Assembly: GCF_009727055.1 (NCBI RefSeq)
Contig: NC_052358.1
Location: forward strand, 42,236,947 to 42,300,946
Length of the DNA stretch: 64,000 nucleotides
Origin: Benincasa hispida
Lineage: Eukaryota; Streptophyta; Magnoliopsida; Cucurbitales; Cucurbitaceae
Direction of reading: 5' to 3'
Part shown: positions 1-11,907 of the stretch, one piece after another
Layout of the letters: each line of letters starts with the position of its first letter
Position numbering within the stretch: position 1 is the first letter of the stretch
Program-made: the position numbers and the translations under genes
The notes under the pieces: generated by a model
The model's database searches: none
The model's input: the letters and a program-made list of their open reading frames with translations, nothing else
What the model was told of the DNA's origin: nothing

Positions 1-1329
1 GTTCTTGACCCAAAGTTAGTAGTTACAAAGGATCCAACTTCATTAACAATAGGAAAAATATTACATACTACATATCAAAACAATTACTCCATAGGAGCTC
101 CATAGCCCTCTATTTTCTTATGTGTGCTACGGTGGGTCCTAAAGACCTAAATTATATCTCCTCATCAAATGGCCAGGTATCTCTGGATTTCCCGATTACT
201 CTGGCTTTTTTCATCCCTGGTAATCTTCTACTCACTTAGGTGGTGCTAAACACATTCTCATAGTATAAGGGTAAAGTCACCATGAGTATAAGATCTACTG
301 GTTCACCATGAGTATAAGATCTAGTGGTTTGGAAACAATCTTTCACAAACTAGCATAAACCATCACTTTCCATAAACCTTTATGAATAGAATTTCACACC
401 GAACCATTCCATGAAAATCAAGCTAAAACATGATTTTTAAGACATTTTCATCAATAAATTCTAGCTAAAACATATTTTTTATATAAATTTTCAACGAATT
501 ATGATATTAAAAGTACCATAAATGCCCATGAATCAGTGATAGGAAACTGTCATCAAAACTATAATTTAATTACTCTAAAAACAAGTCATGCTCATAAAAT
601 CAGGTAAAACTGCAAAGGTTTATTTTCAAAGAAAGTAGTCACTCACAATCAAGAACGAGAACTGTTTAGGTTGTAAGCTTCCCCAATCTCCGTTTTTCCT
701 GAAATTTTTCAACCAATAATATTAACACCATTTTTCTATTTCAAACGCCTTGTTTCAACCAACTTAACTTCTTCGCAACCCATACTAAGTTAAAAGAAAC
801 CACCTAAAATATCAAGATGGAAGTGCATTTGGGAGTTCAAGCTAAAAGTGGGTTAATCAAGCTATAAATAAAAGAAACAGCAATTATGTAAAAAAACAGC
901 GATAAATTTGACAACAGTACAGATTTTTGACAGTCACTTCATTGTCGAAGAATACAATGTAGAGGGAAGAACGATCGATGGCGTTTGAAAAAATACCTAA
1001 ATCAAAGAATGCAATGTTATCGAAGAATACAATGTATAGATTTTTATGATTTAGATTTTTGACCTAAATCATACCATAAAAAATTGGTGTTTCTAATTTA
1101 TCCATTGGGAGTATTAAAATATCAAAATACCTAAATCATGTGAACGATCGACAGACAACATGAAGAACGATCGATGGATAACATTAAGAACGATCGACGG
1201 ACGACGAGGGAAAGGTTTAGGGATCGGGTGAGGTAAGGTTTAGTGACGGCACGACAGAGAAGGGTTTGGGCGTAAAGAAGAGAAGAGGCGCATGATTTAG
1301 GGATATATTATTTAATAACATAAGGAAAA
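1..1329. mobile_element. Probable interior/subterminal part of a CACTA transposon, non-coding
   Basis: No open frame of interest is visible. The sequence is AT-rich and carries repeated short motifs of the kind found in CACTA subterminal regions. A 13-mer of the form GAACGATCGAYRG occurs at 969, 1142, 1165 and 1188, the last three at an exact 23-bp pitch. A related phrase, CGAAGAATACAATGTA, occurs near 944 and 1020. Assignment to the same element as the terminus at 1493 is inferred from adjacency. The far end is outside the window or unrecognised. Confidence 0.35.
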
Positions 1330-1493
1330 AAAATATTACACCTTTAATGTCGGTTTTAAACCGACATTAAAGCCCATCTTCAATGTCGTTTTAAAACTGA
1401 CATTAAAGATCCGTTGTTTTTTTTTTAAAACCAACATTATACATCCGATTTTACTTTTTCCAACCGACATTAAAGCCCGAATTTCTTCTAGTG
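1330..1493 (-). mobile_element. CACTA (En/Spm-like) transposon terminus with palindromic subterminal repeats
   Basis: Read on the minus strand, the sequence starting at 1493 is CACTAGAAGAAATTCGGGC, a typical CACTA terminus. It is followed by alternating direct and inverted copies of TTAATGTCGGTTT. The copy pair at 1344-1370 forms a near-perfect hairpin of two 13-base arms. The element extends leftwards from 1493. A 3-bp target duplication is expected, but the partner end is not visible. Confidence 0.6.
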
Positions 1494-1985
1494 ATAAATA
1501 ACATAGTCATGTATCATATACATTATAATCGTTATAATATATAGTTTGAATGTATGCAGGTATTGTATGTTATGTAATTTCATTACTCTAATATATATAA
1601 GTGTTATGTATATGTATTAATCAAATGAACATTGCATGATACATGACATTACTTTAGGTAATCTTATAAACGTTATAATTTTATAAAGTATGTCAATCAT
1701 ACAATGTAGGTTTTAACTTGTTTCATTTACTTTATAAGAGTTATAAATAAATGAAATTAGAAATTAAAATTAATAATTAAGAGTTTCATGCGAACTTAGG
1801 TAAAATCATTTTTTTAAAAAATATTTTTAAAATATGATTGAGATAGACCTAAGTTCACAAATTTCTAATGAGATTAGAAATTAAATTAATCTTTTTAATT
1901 GGTTTAATAGGATTAAATTGATTTCAATAAAAGATAAATTTATAGCAAATATATTTATAAGGGACCTTTTGTCTAAAGCGGGTTC
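1494..1985. other. AT-rich intergenic, no feature recognised
   Basis: This interval lies between the CACTA terminus and the inverted LTR. It is AT-rich with imperfect ATGTAT-like runs. No coding potential or repeat family is recognised. Confidence 0.5.
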
Positions 1986-3779
1986 TAGCTAGGCTGGGGC
2001 ACTTAAGATGACAGAAACGGAACACCCCTACCTGAGAATCTACCTGAAAAGGTGAATTAGATAGATTTGCTACAAGCATGCAATTGTTGATTAACATTTG
2101 TTAAACTGTTTAACGAATATTAATCAAAATTGTTTAACTTTTCAAAGTAAATGTGTTACTTTTGGACAAACTTAAACACTCACTTAGTAAAAATAATGAA
2201 GTTGATCGTCTATCGCTCTCGTGAGCAATCGTCTTGCTCGATCGTTTAGTCTCCCTTGAGGGCTATTGTATAGTCTCTCGTAAGCGATCGATTAGTAAAT
2301 CAATAATGAAGCGATCACCAACAAAATGAAAACTCTTTTCATTTCATTCTTCAGTTATTAAAAACTAAAATTAACCTCCCATTTCCACAGTTAATGGAGA
2401 AAATAAATAACTAACTAAACAATTATCTCATAATTGTTTTTATTATAAATAAATATAATAACTAACTTATCATATTATATTTATAACCTATAGTTTTAAT
2501 ATCACATCATATGTAATATTTAAACCATAGTTCTTTTCTTTTTTTATTAATATAAATCATATTTATATCAATTCCTCTAATTAATGTATCTAATACATCA
2601 AATCAATTATATCACATATAATTGAACCAATTTAATTATATCATATAATTAAATTCCCTCTTGTTAATTTGAATACTTCAAACTAACCAAAAAACTGATT
2701 CTCAACTTGAATCCATTGAGCTACTAAGAGACCTTATGGACCTGTAGCTTGAAGCTCCAATGGTACGTGAATAACTGACTAAATTCTTTAATCACGATAT
2801 CCACCATCTGTTAACTTTCAGATACTCCACTAAAGACCGACAACTGCACTCTTCTCACTACAAATATATTTTTGTGTCTATTTGATATAACCAATCAACA
2901 GTATGATAACCCTTCACAGATTGCTCGTAAGTATAGTTGGGCCAATTTACCGTTTTTCTCCTGTAGTTACATTTAACTCCTTAAGTACCACTGATTCCTC
3001 TAATGAACAATACATCATAGTTCTATTATAAGTAAACACTTCTCAGGCCATGAGAAAGTGTGTGGTGCCACATCGTTCAAGCTTCGGAATCAACTCTTAA
3101 GGGAGCAATCTATCTACTTACCTCTTCTTCAAAGAAAGAGTGAATTTCATCTTATGTGGTTGAGTTCCCAGCTCCTCAATCAGATGAATCCTCAAAATGG
3201 TAGGTTTGAGTCAGCAATCTGGCCACTCGTACCCATGCAAATCAAAGGACCGCCCTCATAGGCAAGAGTTCCCAACTCACTTAGGATTAAGGTTATGTTA
3301 CCTATAGTCATCCTAGTGAAATGAAAGTCTCTATCATGAACGGTGTTATATAACGAGACTAAACATTTCGTGGTTCGGTCTTATACAAATTCATTTGTAT
3401 AGAATACCCTCGCTCGCATATCTCCACATGAATGATTAGGATTAGACCATCTGTAGCACTTACAACACTTGTAACATCTACAAAGCGGGTCGTCTCCATA
3501 GTATCACCAGGATAAAGTTTTCCTCTTTTATCCATATACTACAGACCATTTGGGTTATCACTTAAGGCATGATCCACTTATATGTCCCACGTACATGCTT
3601 AAGTTACAACGATAACTAGGGATCTTAGTTTATTGGTTTGTGGTTAATGCAACTATAACATCCCATGTTTCATAGACAACAATGAAGAAAATATCTCATA
3701 TTATTACATCATAAGTGTTTGTTCATATAGGTGTTTACAAACTATAGGACCCTACGAGATTTAAGGCATCAACCCCAAA
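1986..3779 (-). repeat. Copia LTR of the element-A family, inverted relative to element A
   Basis: The reverse complement matches the LTRs at 9740-11907 and 40457-42500 in order, although diverged. Shared landmarks are the LTR head (GGGGTTGATGCCTTAAATCTCG versus the A-type head), the block on loss of the Lys-like GGATAAGGC phrase, the GGTGAGAGT block, the CTCCCTTAAGAG block and the GTTCATTAGAGGAATC block. The terminal TG at about 3779 is mutated to a T-run. The outer boundary near 1986-2040 is uncertain. It directly abuts the + strand leader of element A, so it is in the wrong orientation to be that element's normal 5' LTR. Confidence 0.65.
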
Positions 3780-3819
3780 AAAGATGTATATGATATGTCA
3801 TTTGTCCACTCACATTTCT

Positions 3820-4467
3820 CCCTTAATATTCACACTGTGAGACTCATGCTTGGCCTCGAGGCACTTTGGGAACGTTCTTCTTCGGATGGTGTTCGCATGG
3901 ACCAATATCAAGGTGAATGGAGAGAGTATTTATAGTAAGTGGGAGAGGGATGTGTGTCAATATGTCCCATGATATCTTTCATTGGTTTGCACGGTGAGAC
4001 CTTCTTCCACGACCTTGAGGCGCCTTAGGAGTGTCCCCCTTCTAATGGTTTATACAATAGGTCAATATCAAGGAAAACTCCAGATATGGATAGAATCTCT
4101 TTAGTTTTTGTCCCAATCGGTTTTTCCCTTCAGTTGACTCATTGGGGTGGAACTCTAGGATCTAAAATGGAGGGTCACATTTACAGAAAATTATTAAGCA
4201 AGTTAATGATTTCTTGACCGAATAAATGATGACTGATTGTTATAGGAATAAGAGTTATTTTGGTGTAATGATTGGTTGAGAGTGTCTCAATTCAGTAAAG
4301 GGATAACTGACTACCCATCGGTAGCTTTTGTCCTAAATCACTAAAGTGTCATTGCAAAATTAGATGTTAAATGGGGTTCATTTAGATTTTGCTAAAAGTT
4401 ACTGGATTTTTTAAGTGTTATGCTAAAATCCAATGTAGATCAATGTATTTATTTTTCAACAACTATG
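3820..4467 (+). mobile_element. Element A 5' leader (truncated, no primer-binding site)
   Basis: It aligns in order with the leader of element B (the reverse complement of about 36390-35760). Shared phrases include TTCACACYGTGAGA, CATGCTTGGC, AGTAAGTGGGAGA and ATAGGAATAAGAGTTATT. About 1.4 kb of leader present in element B, including the primer-binding site, is missing here. The inverted LTR sits at the break. Confidence 0.6.
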
Positions 4468-5231
4468 TCAAATGGCATTTTTCTGTTAGTTGCCTTTTCT
4501 AATTTGATCGATTTCAATTTCACGACGTGGAAAGAATCCATTAAAACATTTTTTGTGGTAAACGACCTCGAAATTGTCATGATTGAGGATTGTCCTATCC
4601 TCAAGTCCTAATCCTTGATGCACCACGAAATGTTCGTAATGCATATGAGGTGTGGATGAAGGCTAATTCGAACAACCGAGTTCACATTTTGGCAAGCATA
4701 CCTGATGCGTTGGCCAAAAGGTTTGAGAACATGGTCATTGCATATGAGATCATGGAATCAATGCGAGAATTGTTTGAACGAAAGTTCTCACGATTCAAGA
4801 AAAACGGGATTGATGAAAATGAAACTAGTAGTGTCAGTTCCCAAGATAATCTCCATTCCATATTAAATGTCAAGGGACTAACAGAGAAAGCAATCGTTGC
4901 CAACTCTGATGAAGTTCACCGACGAGGACTGTCCTCTAAGATAAAACATGAAGTTTATGATTTGGGTTGTGGAGTTGATCCCACTATTCTCCAAAAAAGG
5001 GAAAACTCCAAAGAAAATAAATCTCATTTATTTGTCTTGGAGACGTGCTTAATAGAGAATGATGATTCTGCCTGGATAGTTGATTCAGGAGGTACTAACC
5101 ACGCATGTTCTTCCTACCAAGGATTTAGTTCCCGAAAACAGTTGGAAGTTGGAGAGATGACTCTTAGAGTCGATACTGGTAAAGTCGTTTCAGCTATTGC
5201 TGTAGGCAAGTTATTTTTGGATAAGAAATGA
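4468..5231 (+). pseudogene. Element A gag and protease remnant
   Basis: A gag-like N-terminus starts at the ATG at 4468 and shows the TTWKESI motif, equivalent to STWKNNL in element B. It shifts frame at about 4590 into a second gag segment containing NAYEVWMKAN and a basic stretch, then runs into the aspartic-protease motif DSGGTNH near 5085. The frame stops at 5229-5231, within what should be continuous gag-pol. Gag is internally shortened and no CCHC knuckle is visible. It is a Ty1/copia gag-protease remnant disabled by a frameshift, a deletion and a stop. Family assignment is from recognised motifs. Confidence 0.75.
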
Positions 5232-5234
5232 TAT

Positions 5235-6128
5235 ATGTTATTAGATGACGTATATGTAGTACCTCATATCAAGAGGAACCTAATTTATGTTTTCGGTCTA
5301 ATTGAACAAAAATATTCCATATCCTTCTCTAAGAATAAAGTGTTTGTTTTTAAGAATGAAATGGAGTTAGATTTTGGTTCAATGGAAAATAACTTATATG
5401 TACTAAGGTCGTTAGTCATAAAAATTGTGCTCAATACTAAAATGTTCAAAACAATAACAACTATAGAAAGACCGAGAATTTCTCTTAAAGAAAATGTCCA
5501 TCTTTGGCATCTAAGGTTAGGTCACATTAATCTCAATAGGATTGAGAGGTCGATAAAAAGTGGACTTTTAAATGGTTTAGAAGAAAACTCTTTAATAGTA
5601 TGTGAGTCATGCCTTGAAAACAAAATGACCATACGATCTTTTACTGGAAAAGATTATAGAGCTAAAGAAACTTTGAAGCTTATACATTTAGATCTCTATG
5701 GTCCATTGAATATAAGAGCATGAGATGGGTATGAATATTTCATTTCTTTTATAGATGAATATACTAGATTTGGATATCTATACATAGTGCAACATAAATC
5801 TGAAGCTCTTGAAAAGTTCAAGGAGTACAAGACTGAAGTTGAAAACTTGTTAGGTAAAAAGATAAGAACACTACGATCTGATTGTGGTGGAGAGTATATG
5901 GACTTAAGATTCCAAAACTATATGATAGAACATGGAATCACGTTTCAACTCTCAGCCCCAGGTACATCTCAACAAAAGGGTGTATCAAAAAGAAGAAACA
6001 TAACCATGTTGGACATGGTTCGGTCTATGATGAATTATGTTCATCTTCCTGACTCGTTTTGGGGATATGCAGTTGAGACTACAATTTATATTTTGAACAA
6101 CATTCCCTCAAAAAGTATGTTAGGTTTT
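5235..6128 (+). pseudogene. Element A GAG-pre-integrase and integrase core, broken
   Basis: The first part (5235-5723) carries the pre-integrase zinc-binding region, with HLRLGHIN and CESCLENKM supplying the H-H-C-C pattern, then LIHLDLYGP containing the first catalytic Asp. An in-frame stop (TGA at 5721-5723) follows. The core continues with the second Asp in RSDCGGEY. The third catalytic position sits in KGVSKRRN, where copia integrases normally have a Glu in the SERRN motif. Here it is Lys, so the core would be inactive. The frame ends at 6131, where foreign DNA begins. Confidence 0.75.
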
Positions 6129-7630
6129 TAAAGGATGCATATTTTCTATGTTAATTCCCCCAAAATTATGTTGATTATTTGTTTTAAATTCTTATTTTGT
6201 AGGTAAAACGATCCCCGAAGCATTTAGGAGTCATTAAGAGAAGATTGGGCCAAAAAGAATCCAAAATAACCAAGAAATTCAACAATTTGAAGAGAATCGA
6301 GTAAATTACCAAAATGCCATTGAGAATCGAGTATTCACATCGAGTTGTAGCAGGAGAGGTGTTGTGCAACGCTTGAAGATAGAATGCATCATTTTGCTGC
6401 AAAACAAGGCAATGTTGCAACACTCCAGACTTTGAAGCGAAGCACCATGCGTGCACAGGCCTTGCATTGACGAGCGATTGGGGGTAGTGTTGCAAAGAAA
6501 GCCCAACGCTCCTTAGCCTTTTCATTGATTTAGCATTGCAATGCTACCCCAACGTCGTGACGCTAGCCTACGGACTATAAAAGGATTTTCTTGCATTTTT
6601 GCAAAGGAGAGGAAGAAAATCCATAGAGGCTGGGATCTCTCTCCGTGTTCTTTCACCTCTTTGGTAATTCTTGTTCCAATTTAGGTTAGATTTTATATTT
6701 TTGTTGAAATGTAAACAAATCTCTTGTAATTCTTCATACAATTTGTCAATGAATTTGTGAAGTTTGATTGAATCTTGCTTCTATTTCAAGGGTTCTTTAA
6801 AATTCCTTTGAGCTTTCTCTTTTTCTTTATCAATTGCAATCTGAATTGTGCTTTCTTGAATATGATTTTAATTCTTGAAGCATTTTGAATGATCTATATC
6901 TTGAATATGTATAGCCTAGATGCTTGGTTTTATCACAATCATTGTTAAATATGTTGCTTTCAATGTGTTCGATGGAATGTCTAGTCAAGATCTTTAAGAG
7001 GCAATAGTAATTGTGAGCTATCCTAGGATTCACTAATTACTAGATTTGGAGAAATTTTGGTTAATTTACTAAGCTACCTTAACAATAATTAACGCAATTG
7101 AATCCTAGAACCTAATGTGCATGTTTTCTATTCTATATGGCCGCTATCGAACCCAATAGAAGTAGGAACATGTAGGTTGATTAGGTTTGGCCTATCCAAC
7201 CTTAATCAATATTAGGATGTCTCTCGACTAGGTTATTGCTAGTTGTCGATCTTTGTAGAGGCTAACTAGATCGAGTTGAGCAAGTAGTTGTGAGCATAAT
7301 TTGATTGTCAATAAACTTTAAGAATTTGATGATAGGAATTGCATTGAACGTCTAACTTGAACTAGAAGCAAGATCATTCCTTATTTTTTTACATTCATCT
7401 TTCATCTTTTTATTTTTAGTATTTTTCCAATTTTATCAACCCCCATTTTATTGCTTTAATAGTCAAGCTTAGTAAGAAAGGATAAGAATTAAAACTTTCC
7501 CTGTGGATCGACCTCTTACTTCCACATTAACTACGAGTTAGTTAGGTTGTTATTCGAGCTTTATAAATATTGTTTGTTTCGGGTTAGGTAGATCTAACGA
7601 CACCTACTTTACACCGAATAGAGTGTTTCT
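6129..7630 (+). mobile_element. LTR-like insertion inside element A integrase (probable Ty3/gypsy-type solo LTR)
   Basis: About 1.5 kb of unrelated non-coding DNA splits the integrase. Element A reading resumes at about 7640 with the frame of GRKDSLRYF. The insert has a TATA-like CTATAAAAG at 6575. Near its right end is a CCCTGTGGATCGACC phrase like that found at the U5/leader junction of plant Ty3/gypsy elements. A GC-richer promoter-proximal block resembles the one in the repeat at 16800-17340. The boundaries are uncertain: a T5 run at both junctions is compatible with a 5-bp target duplication but is low-complexity. Confidence 0.5.
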
Positions 7631-7639
7631 TAAACACTT

Positions 7640-8152
7640 TTTGAGTTATGGAGAGGTCGTAAAGATAGTTTACGCTACTTCAGAATTTGGGGATGTCCAG
7701 CCCATGTGCTAATAGAAAACCCCAAAAAGTTGGAACCTCGTTCAAAACTGTGCCTATTTGTAGGTTACCCCAAGGAAACAAGAGATGGATACTTCTATGA
7801 TCCAAGTGAGAATAAAATTTTTATATCGACAAATGTTACCTTCTTGGAAGAAGACCACATGAGGGATCATAAACCACAAAGCAAAATTATTTTAAGTGAG
7901 ATTTCTAATGAGTCTGCTGAGACTTCAACAAGAGTTGTTGAACGGGCTGATAGATCAACAAGGTTTATTGATGTCAGTTCATCTAGTCATCCATCTCTAG
8001 AGCTGAGATTGCCTCGACGTAGTAGGAGGGTTATGAACCCACCTGTACGCTACATGGGTTTAACAAAAGTCCAAAACATCATAACTGATGATGGAGTTGA
8101 GGATCGATTGTCTTATAAACAAACAATGGAAGATGTTGACAAAGATGAATAG
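7640..8152 (+). pseudogene. Element A integrase C-terminal segment
   Basis: It continues the integrase after the insertion: the FRIWGCPAHV motif, then SKLCLFVGYPKETRDGYFY and FLEEDHMRDH, all typical of the region between copia integrase and reverse transcriptase. It is collinear with element B at 33949-34392. The open stretch from 7706 stops at 8150. The linker to reverse transcriptase (8153-8430) contains further stops. Confidence 0.75.
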
Positions 8153-8269
8153 GTTAAAACCATGAATCAAGAAATGGAGTCCATGTACTTCAATTATGTC
8201 TGGGAGCTTGTAGATCAACCTGATGGGGTAAAATTATAGATTGTCAATGGATCTACAAGAGGAAAATAG

Positions 8270-9630
8270 GTGTAAATGGAAAGGTACAGATCTTTAAAGC
8301 TAGACTTGTGGCAAAGGGTTATACCCAGGTTGAAGGAGTGGACTATGAAGAAACTTTCTCAAATGTTGTCATGTTAAAGTCTATTAGGATTCTCTTATCC
8401 ATAGCCACATAATATGACTATGAGATATGGCAAATGGACGTCAAGACTGCCTTTTTGAATGATAATCTTGAAGAGACCATCTTCATGAATCAACCAGAAG
8501 GATTCATTGAACATGATCAAGAACAAAAGGTTTGCAAGCTTAATCGGTCCATTTATGGATTGAAACAAGTATCTCGATCTTGGAATATAAGATTTGATAC
8601 TGCGATCAAATCTTATGGTTTTGATCAGAATGTTGATGAGCCTTGTGTTTACAAGAAAATCATATGCAGCTTATTAGCTTTCCTCGTGTTGTATGTGGAT
8701 GACATCCTACTCATTAGGAATGATGTAGGTTTTTTGACTGATGTAAAGAAATGGCTAGCACCCAATTCCAAATGAAAGATTTGGCAGAGGTGCAGTTTGT
8801 TTTAGAGATCCAGACTATAATGGATCGTAAGAACAAAAGGTTGGCCTTGTCTCAGGCATCATATATTGACAAGATGCTTGTCAAATATTCGATGTACAAT
8901 TCCAAGAAGGGTTTATTACCTTTCAGGCATGAAATTGTATTGTCTAAAGAACAGTGTCCTAAGACTCCTCAACATTACATTCCTATGTATGTAATGTTAT
9001 GTATTAGACCTGACATTTGCTATGCAGTAGGGATTGTCAATCGATATCAGTCTAATCTAGGATTAGATCACTGGACGGTGGTCAAAACGATCCTCAAGTA
9101 TCTTCGGAGAACGAGGGACTATATGCTCGTGTATGGAGATAAGGATTTGATTCTTACAGGATACACAGACTCTGACTTCAGACTGATCGGGATTCTCGAA
9201 AATCCACATCTGGGCCAGTGTTTACCCTGAATGGAGGAGTTATAGTATGGCAAAGCATCAAGCAAGGATGCATCGCAGACTTTATTATGGAAGTCGAATA
9301 CGTAGTTGCTTGTGAAGCTGCTAAAGAGGTTGTTTGGTTTAAGAAGTTCCTTACTGATTTGACTTTGTTCCAAATATGTCTTTGTCCATCACACTTTATT
9401 GTGATAATAGTGGTGTCGTGGCAAATTCTAAGGAACCTAGGAGTCACCGAAGGGGCAAGCACATAGAACAGAAATATCATTTGATTTGGGAGATTATGCA
9501 TCGAGGTGACGTGATTGTCACGAAGATTGAGCACAACGTTGTTAATCCGTTTACAAAAGCTCTCACGGCTAAAGTGTTCGGGGGTCATCTAGAAAGTTTG
9601 GGTCTACGGGATATGCGGCATATTGTCTAA
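8270..9630 (+). pseudogene. Element A reverse transcriptase and RNase H remnant
   Basis: The RT palm is recognisable from [15 protein letters not shown] (about 8295), WQMDVKTAFLN (8428), SIYGLKQVSRSWN and the catalytic YVDD at 8692-8703. RNase H retains GYTDSDF, MEVEYV and YCDNSG with its three acidic positions. Several frameshifts (about 8760, 9220, 9380) break the frame. Compared with element B, about 15 residues are deleted between PKTPQ and the MLC.RPDICYA motif. Clear homology, not translatable as one protein. Confidence 0.85.
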
Positions 9631-9726
9631 GGTAAGTGGGAGATGTTACTGGGGTATAGCGTATGCCTAGTTTATTATGATTTTGTACTTTATTTGTATT
9701 GTACATTAGGCTCCCTAAGCTTTAGG

Positions 9727-9739
9727 ATAAGTGGGAGAT
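9727..9739 (+). other. Element A polypurine tract
   Basis: GATAAGTGGGAGAT lies immediately before the TG of the 3' LTR. This is the position and composition of a plus-strand priming polypurine tract. A similar AAGTGGGAGAT also occurs about 95 bp upstream at 9632. Confidence 0.65.
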
Positions 9740-11907
9740 TGTTGGGATTGGTGTTCTAAATCTCTTGTAATCTCGTAGTTTTGTAAATTTTGTATAAACA
9801 TATTATTGTTAATAAAATAAGTGTTATTTTATAAGCATATACTCAATCCAATAAACTAAGATTCGAGGTTATTTCATGTAATTTAAATAAGTATGTAGAG
9901 ACATACAAGTGGATCTTGTATAACTAATAACCTAAACGGTCTGTAGTAGATGGATAAGGCTGTGCACCTTATCCTAGTGACACTACGAATATGACCTGCT
10001 TTGTAGGTGTTACAAGTGTTGTAAAGTGCTACAAATGATCTGATCTTGATAATTCATGTAGAGACATGTGAGTAAGGGTATCCTATATAAACAGTTTGTA
10101 TAAGATCAAACCACGAAATGATTAATCTCTTTATATAATGTCGTTAATAATAGAGACTTACATTTCACTAGGATGACCATATGTGGCATGACCTGAATCC
10201 TAAATGAATTGTGAACTCCTACTCATGAAAACGGTCCTTTGATTTGTATGGGTGAGAGTAGCTAAATTGTCAACTCAACAAGCCTACCATTTTGGGAATT
10301 TGTCTGACTAGGGAGCTAGGAAAACAGCTACACAAGACGGAATTCACTCATTCATCAATGCAGGGGCAAGTAGATAAATTGCTCCCTTAAGAGCTGATTC
10401 CGAGTTTTGAACATAGTGGCCACACCCTCTCCTGGTCCGAGAGGGACTTGGTCATAGTTGGACTATGACTTATTGTTCATTAGAGAATTCAGTGTTATTA
10501 AGGAGTTTTAGATGTAACTACAGGCACAAAAGCGGTAATTTTGGCCCCAACTGTACTTACGAAGCAATTTGTAAAGGGTATCGCACTGTTGAATTGGTTA
10601 TATCAATGGACAACAGAATTTTATCTGTAGTGCAAAGAGTGCAGCTTCAGTCTTTAAGTGGAATGACTTGACAGTTAAACGGATGTTTGGATAATTTTAA
10701 TTAAAGAGTTTAATTAATTCTATCTGAGTACCATTGGAGCTTCAAATCTACAGGTTCATAAGGTCTTTTTATAGCTCAACGGGGGATTTAATTGAGAATT
10801 AATTTATTAATGTAATTTTTGAAATATTCAAATTAATTAAGGGAAATAATTATATATGATAATAATTTAATTAAATTAATTATAAAATGAGATATAATTA
10901 ATATTTGATACATAATAAAATTAAGGTAATATAGGGGAAATTTGATATTATATTAATATACATGTATCTGAATACATTATAATATAAAGGTAATATAAGA
11001 GAAATTTGAATATATTTCAAATACCTAATATAATGAATGAGATTCATGTATTAAATTTAATATAAATATAATTTATATTAAATACCATAAATAAGTTGAA
11101 GGGAATTAAATATTGATGAATGAGATTCAAATATTAATTATATGAGAGTTATAATAAAAGTTGAATTTAATATAAATGTATTTATATTAAATGTCATGTA
11201 TTTTGAGAGAAAATACATCTATAGGCTAAATTGGTATTTGATACAATATGTAACTATAGATTATGTGTTATATAGAATATAACATATAGTTTATAATACA
11301 TAAAATAAGGTTGTTATTATATGTATAATTATTATTATTTAATTCTATTAAATTAATATTAATTAATTAAAAGGAATGAGTTACAACGTCTCCCCCTCCT
11401 CCCTCCCTCCCTCCCTCCCACCCAATTCTCTCAGATAATTTACATGAGTTGTGAAAGAATGATGTAGTTAGAGATTCATCTTCTTCCTTAATTCTCTCTG
11501 AGTGAATGGTTAAAAATTTACAGAGAAGAAAAGTTCTTCTCTTCCCTCTCCTCATCTTCATATCGTTCCCTCTTCCAAGGATCAAGCAAAGTTCACAACT
11601 CTTGTTTGAATTCTTTGTCCCAAGGGAATACAGAGGGTTCTCAAGTGGTAGTGTCCCTTTTTGAAGAAAGAGATCCGTGTAGAGAAGGAGATCCGTTCGT
11701 GTTTTATTCGAGGGAGTTCTTGAAGAAAGGGTTCTTCAAAGGTAAGGGTTTCTGAAACCTTAAGTGTTCCTTTATTAAAGCATGCTATAATTTATGTAAA
11801 TGCATATCTTGTTCTTATTTTACTTTAAAACTTAAATTCAATGAAAAATAAAAATTGGGTTGATCTTGCTTTTACCCAAGGATCTCTCCTCGGTTAGAGT
11901 TCCTTCA
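9740..11907 (+). repeat. Element A 3' LTR (2.17 kb)
   Basis: It starts TGTTGGGATTGG directly after the polypurine tract and ends in GTTCCTTCA. The same head and tail (TGTTTGGATTGG, TTTCCTTCA) bound the solo LTR at 40457-42500. The middle contains shared blocks such as CATTAGAGAATTCAGTG and the CTCCCTTAAGAG block. A C/T-rich microsatellite lies at about 11390-11420. Confidence 0.75.
11390..11420 (+). repeat. CCCT microsatellite
   Basis: Several tandem CCCT/CTCC units within the element A 3' LTR. It is a low-complexity tract with no other content. Confidence 0.8.
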
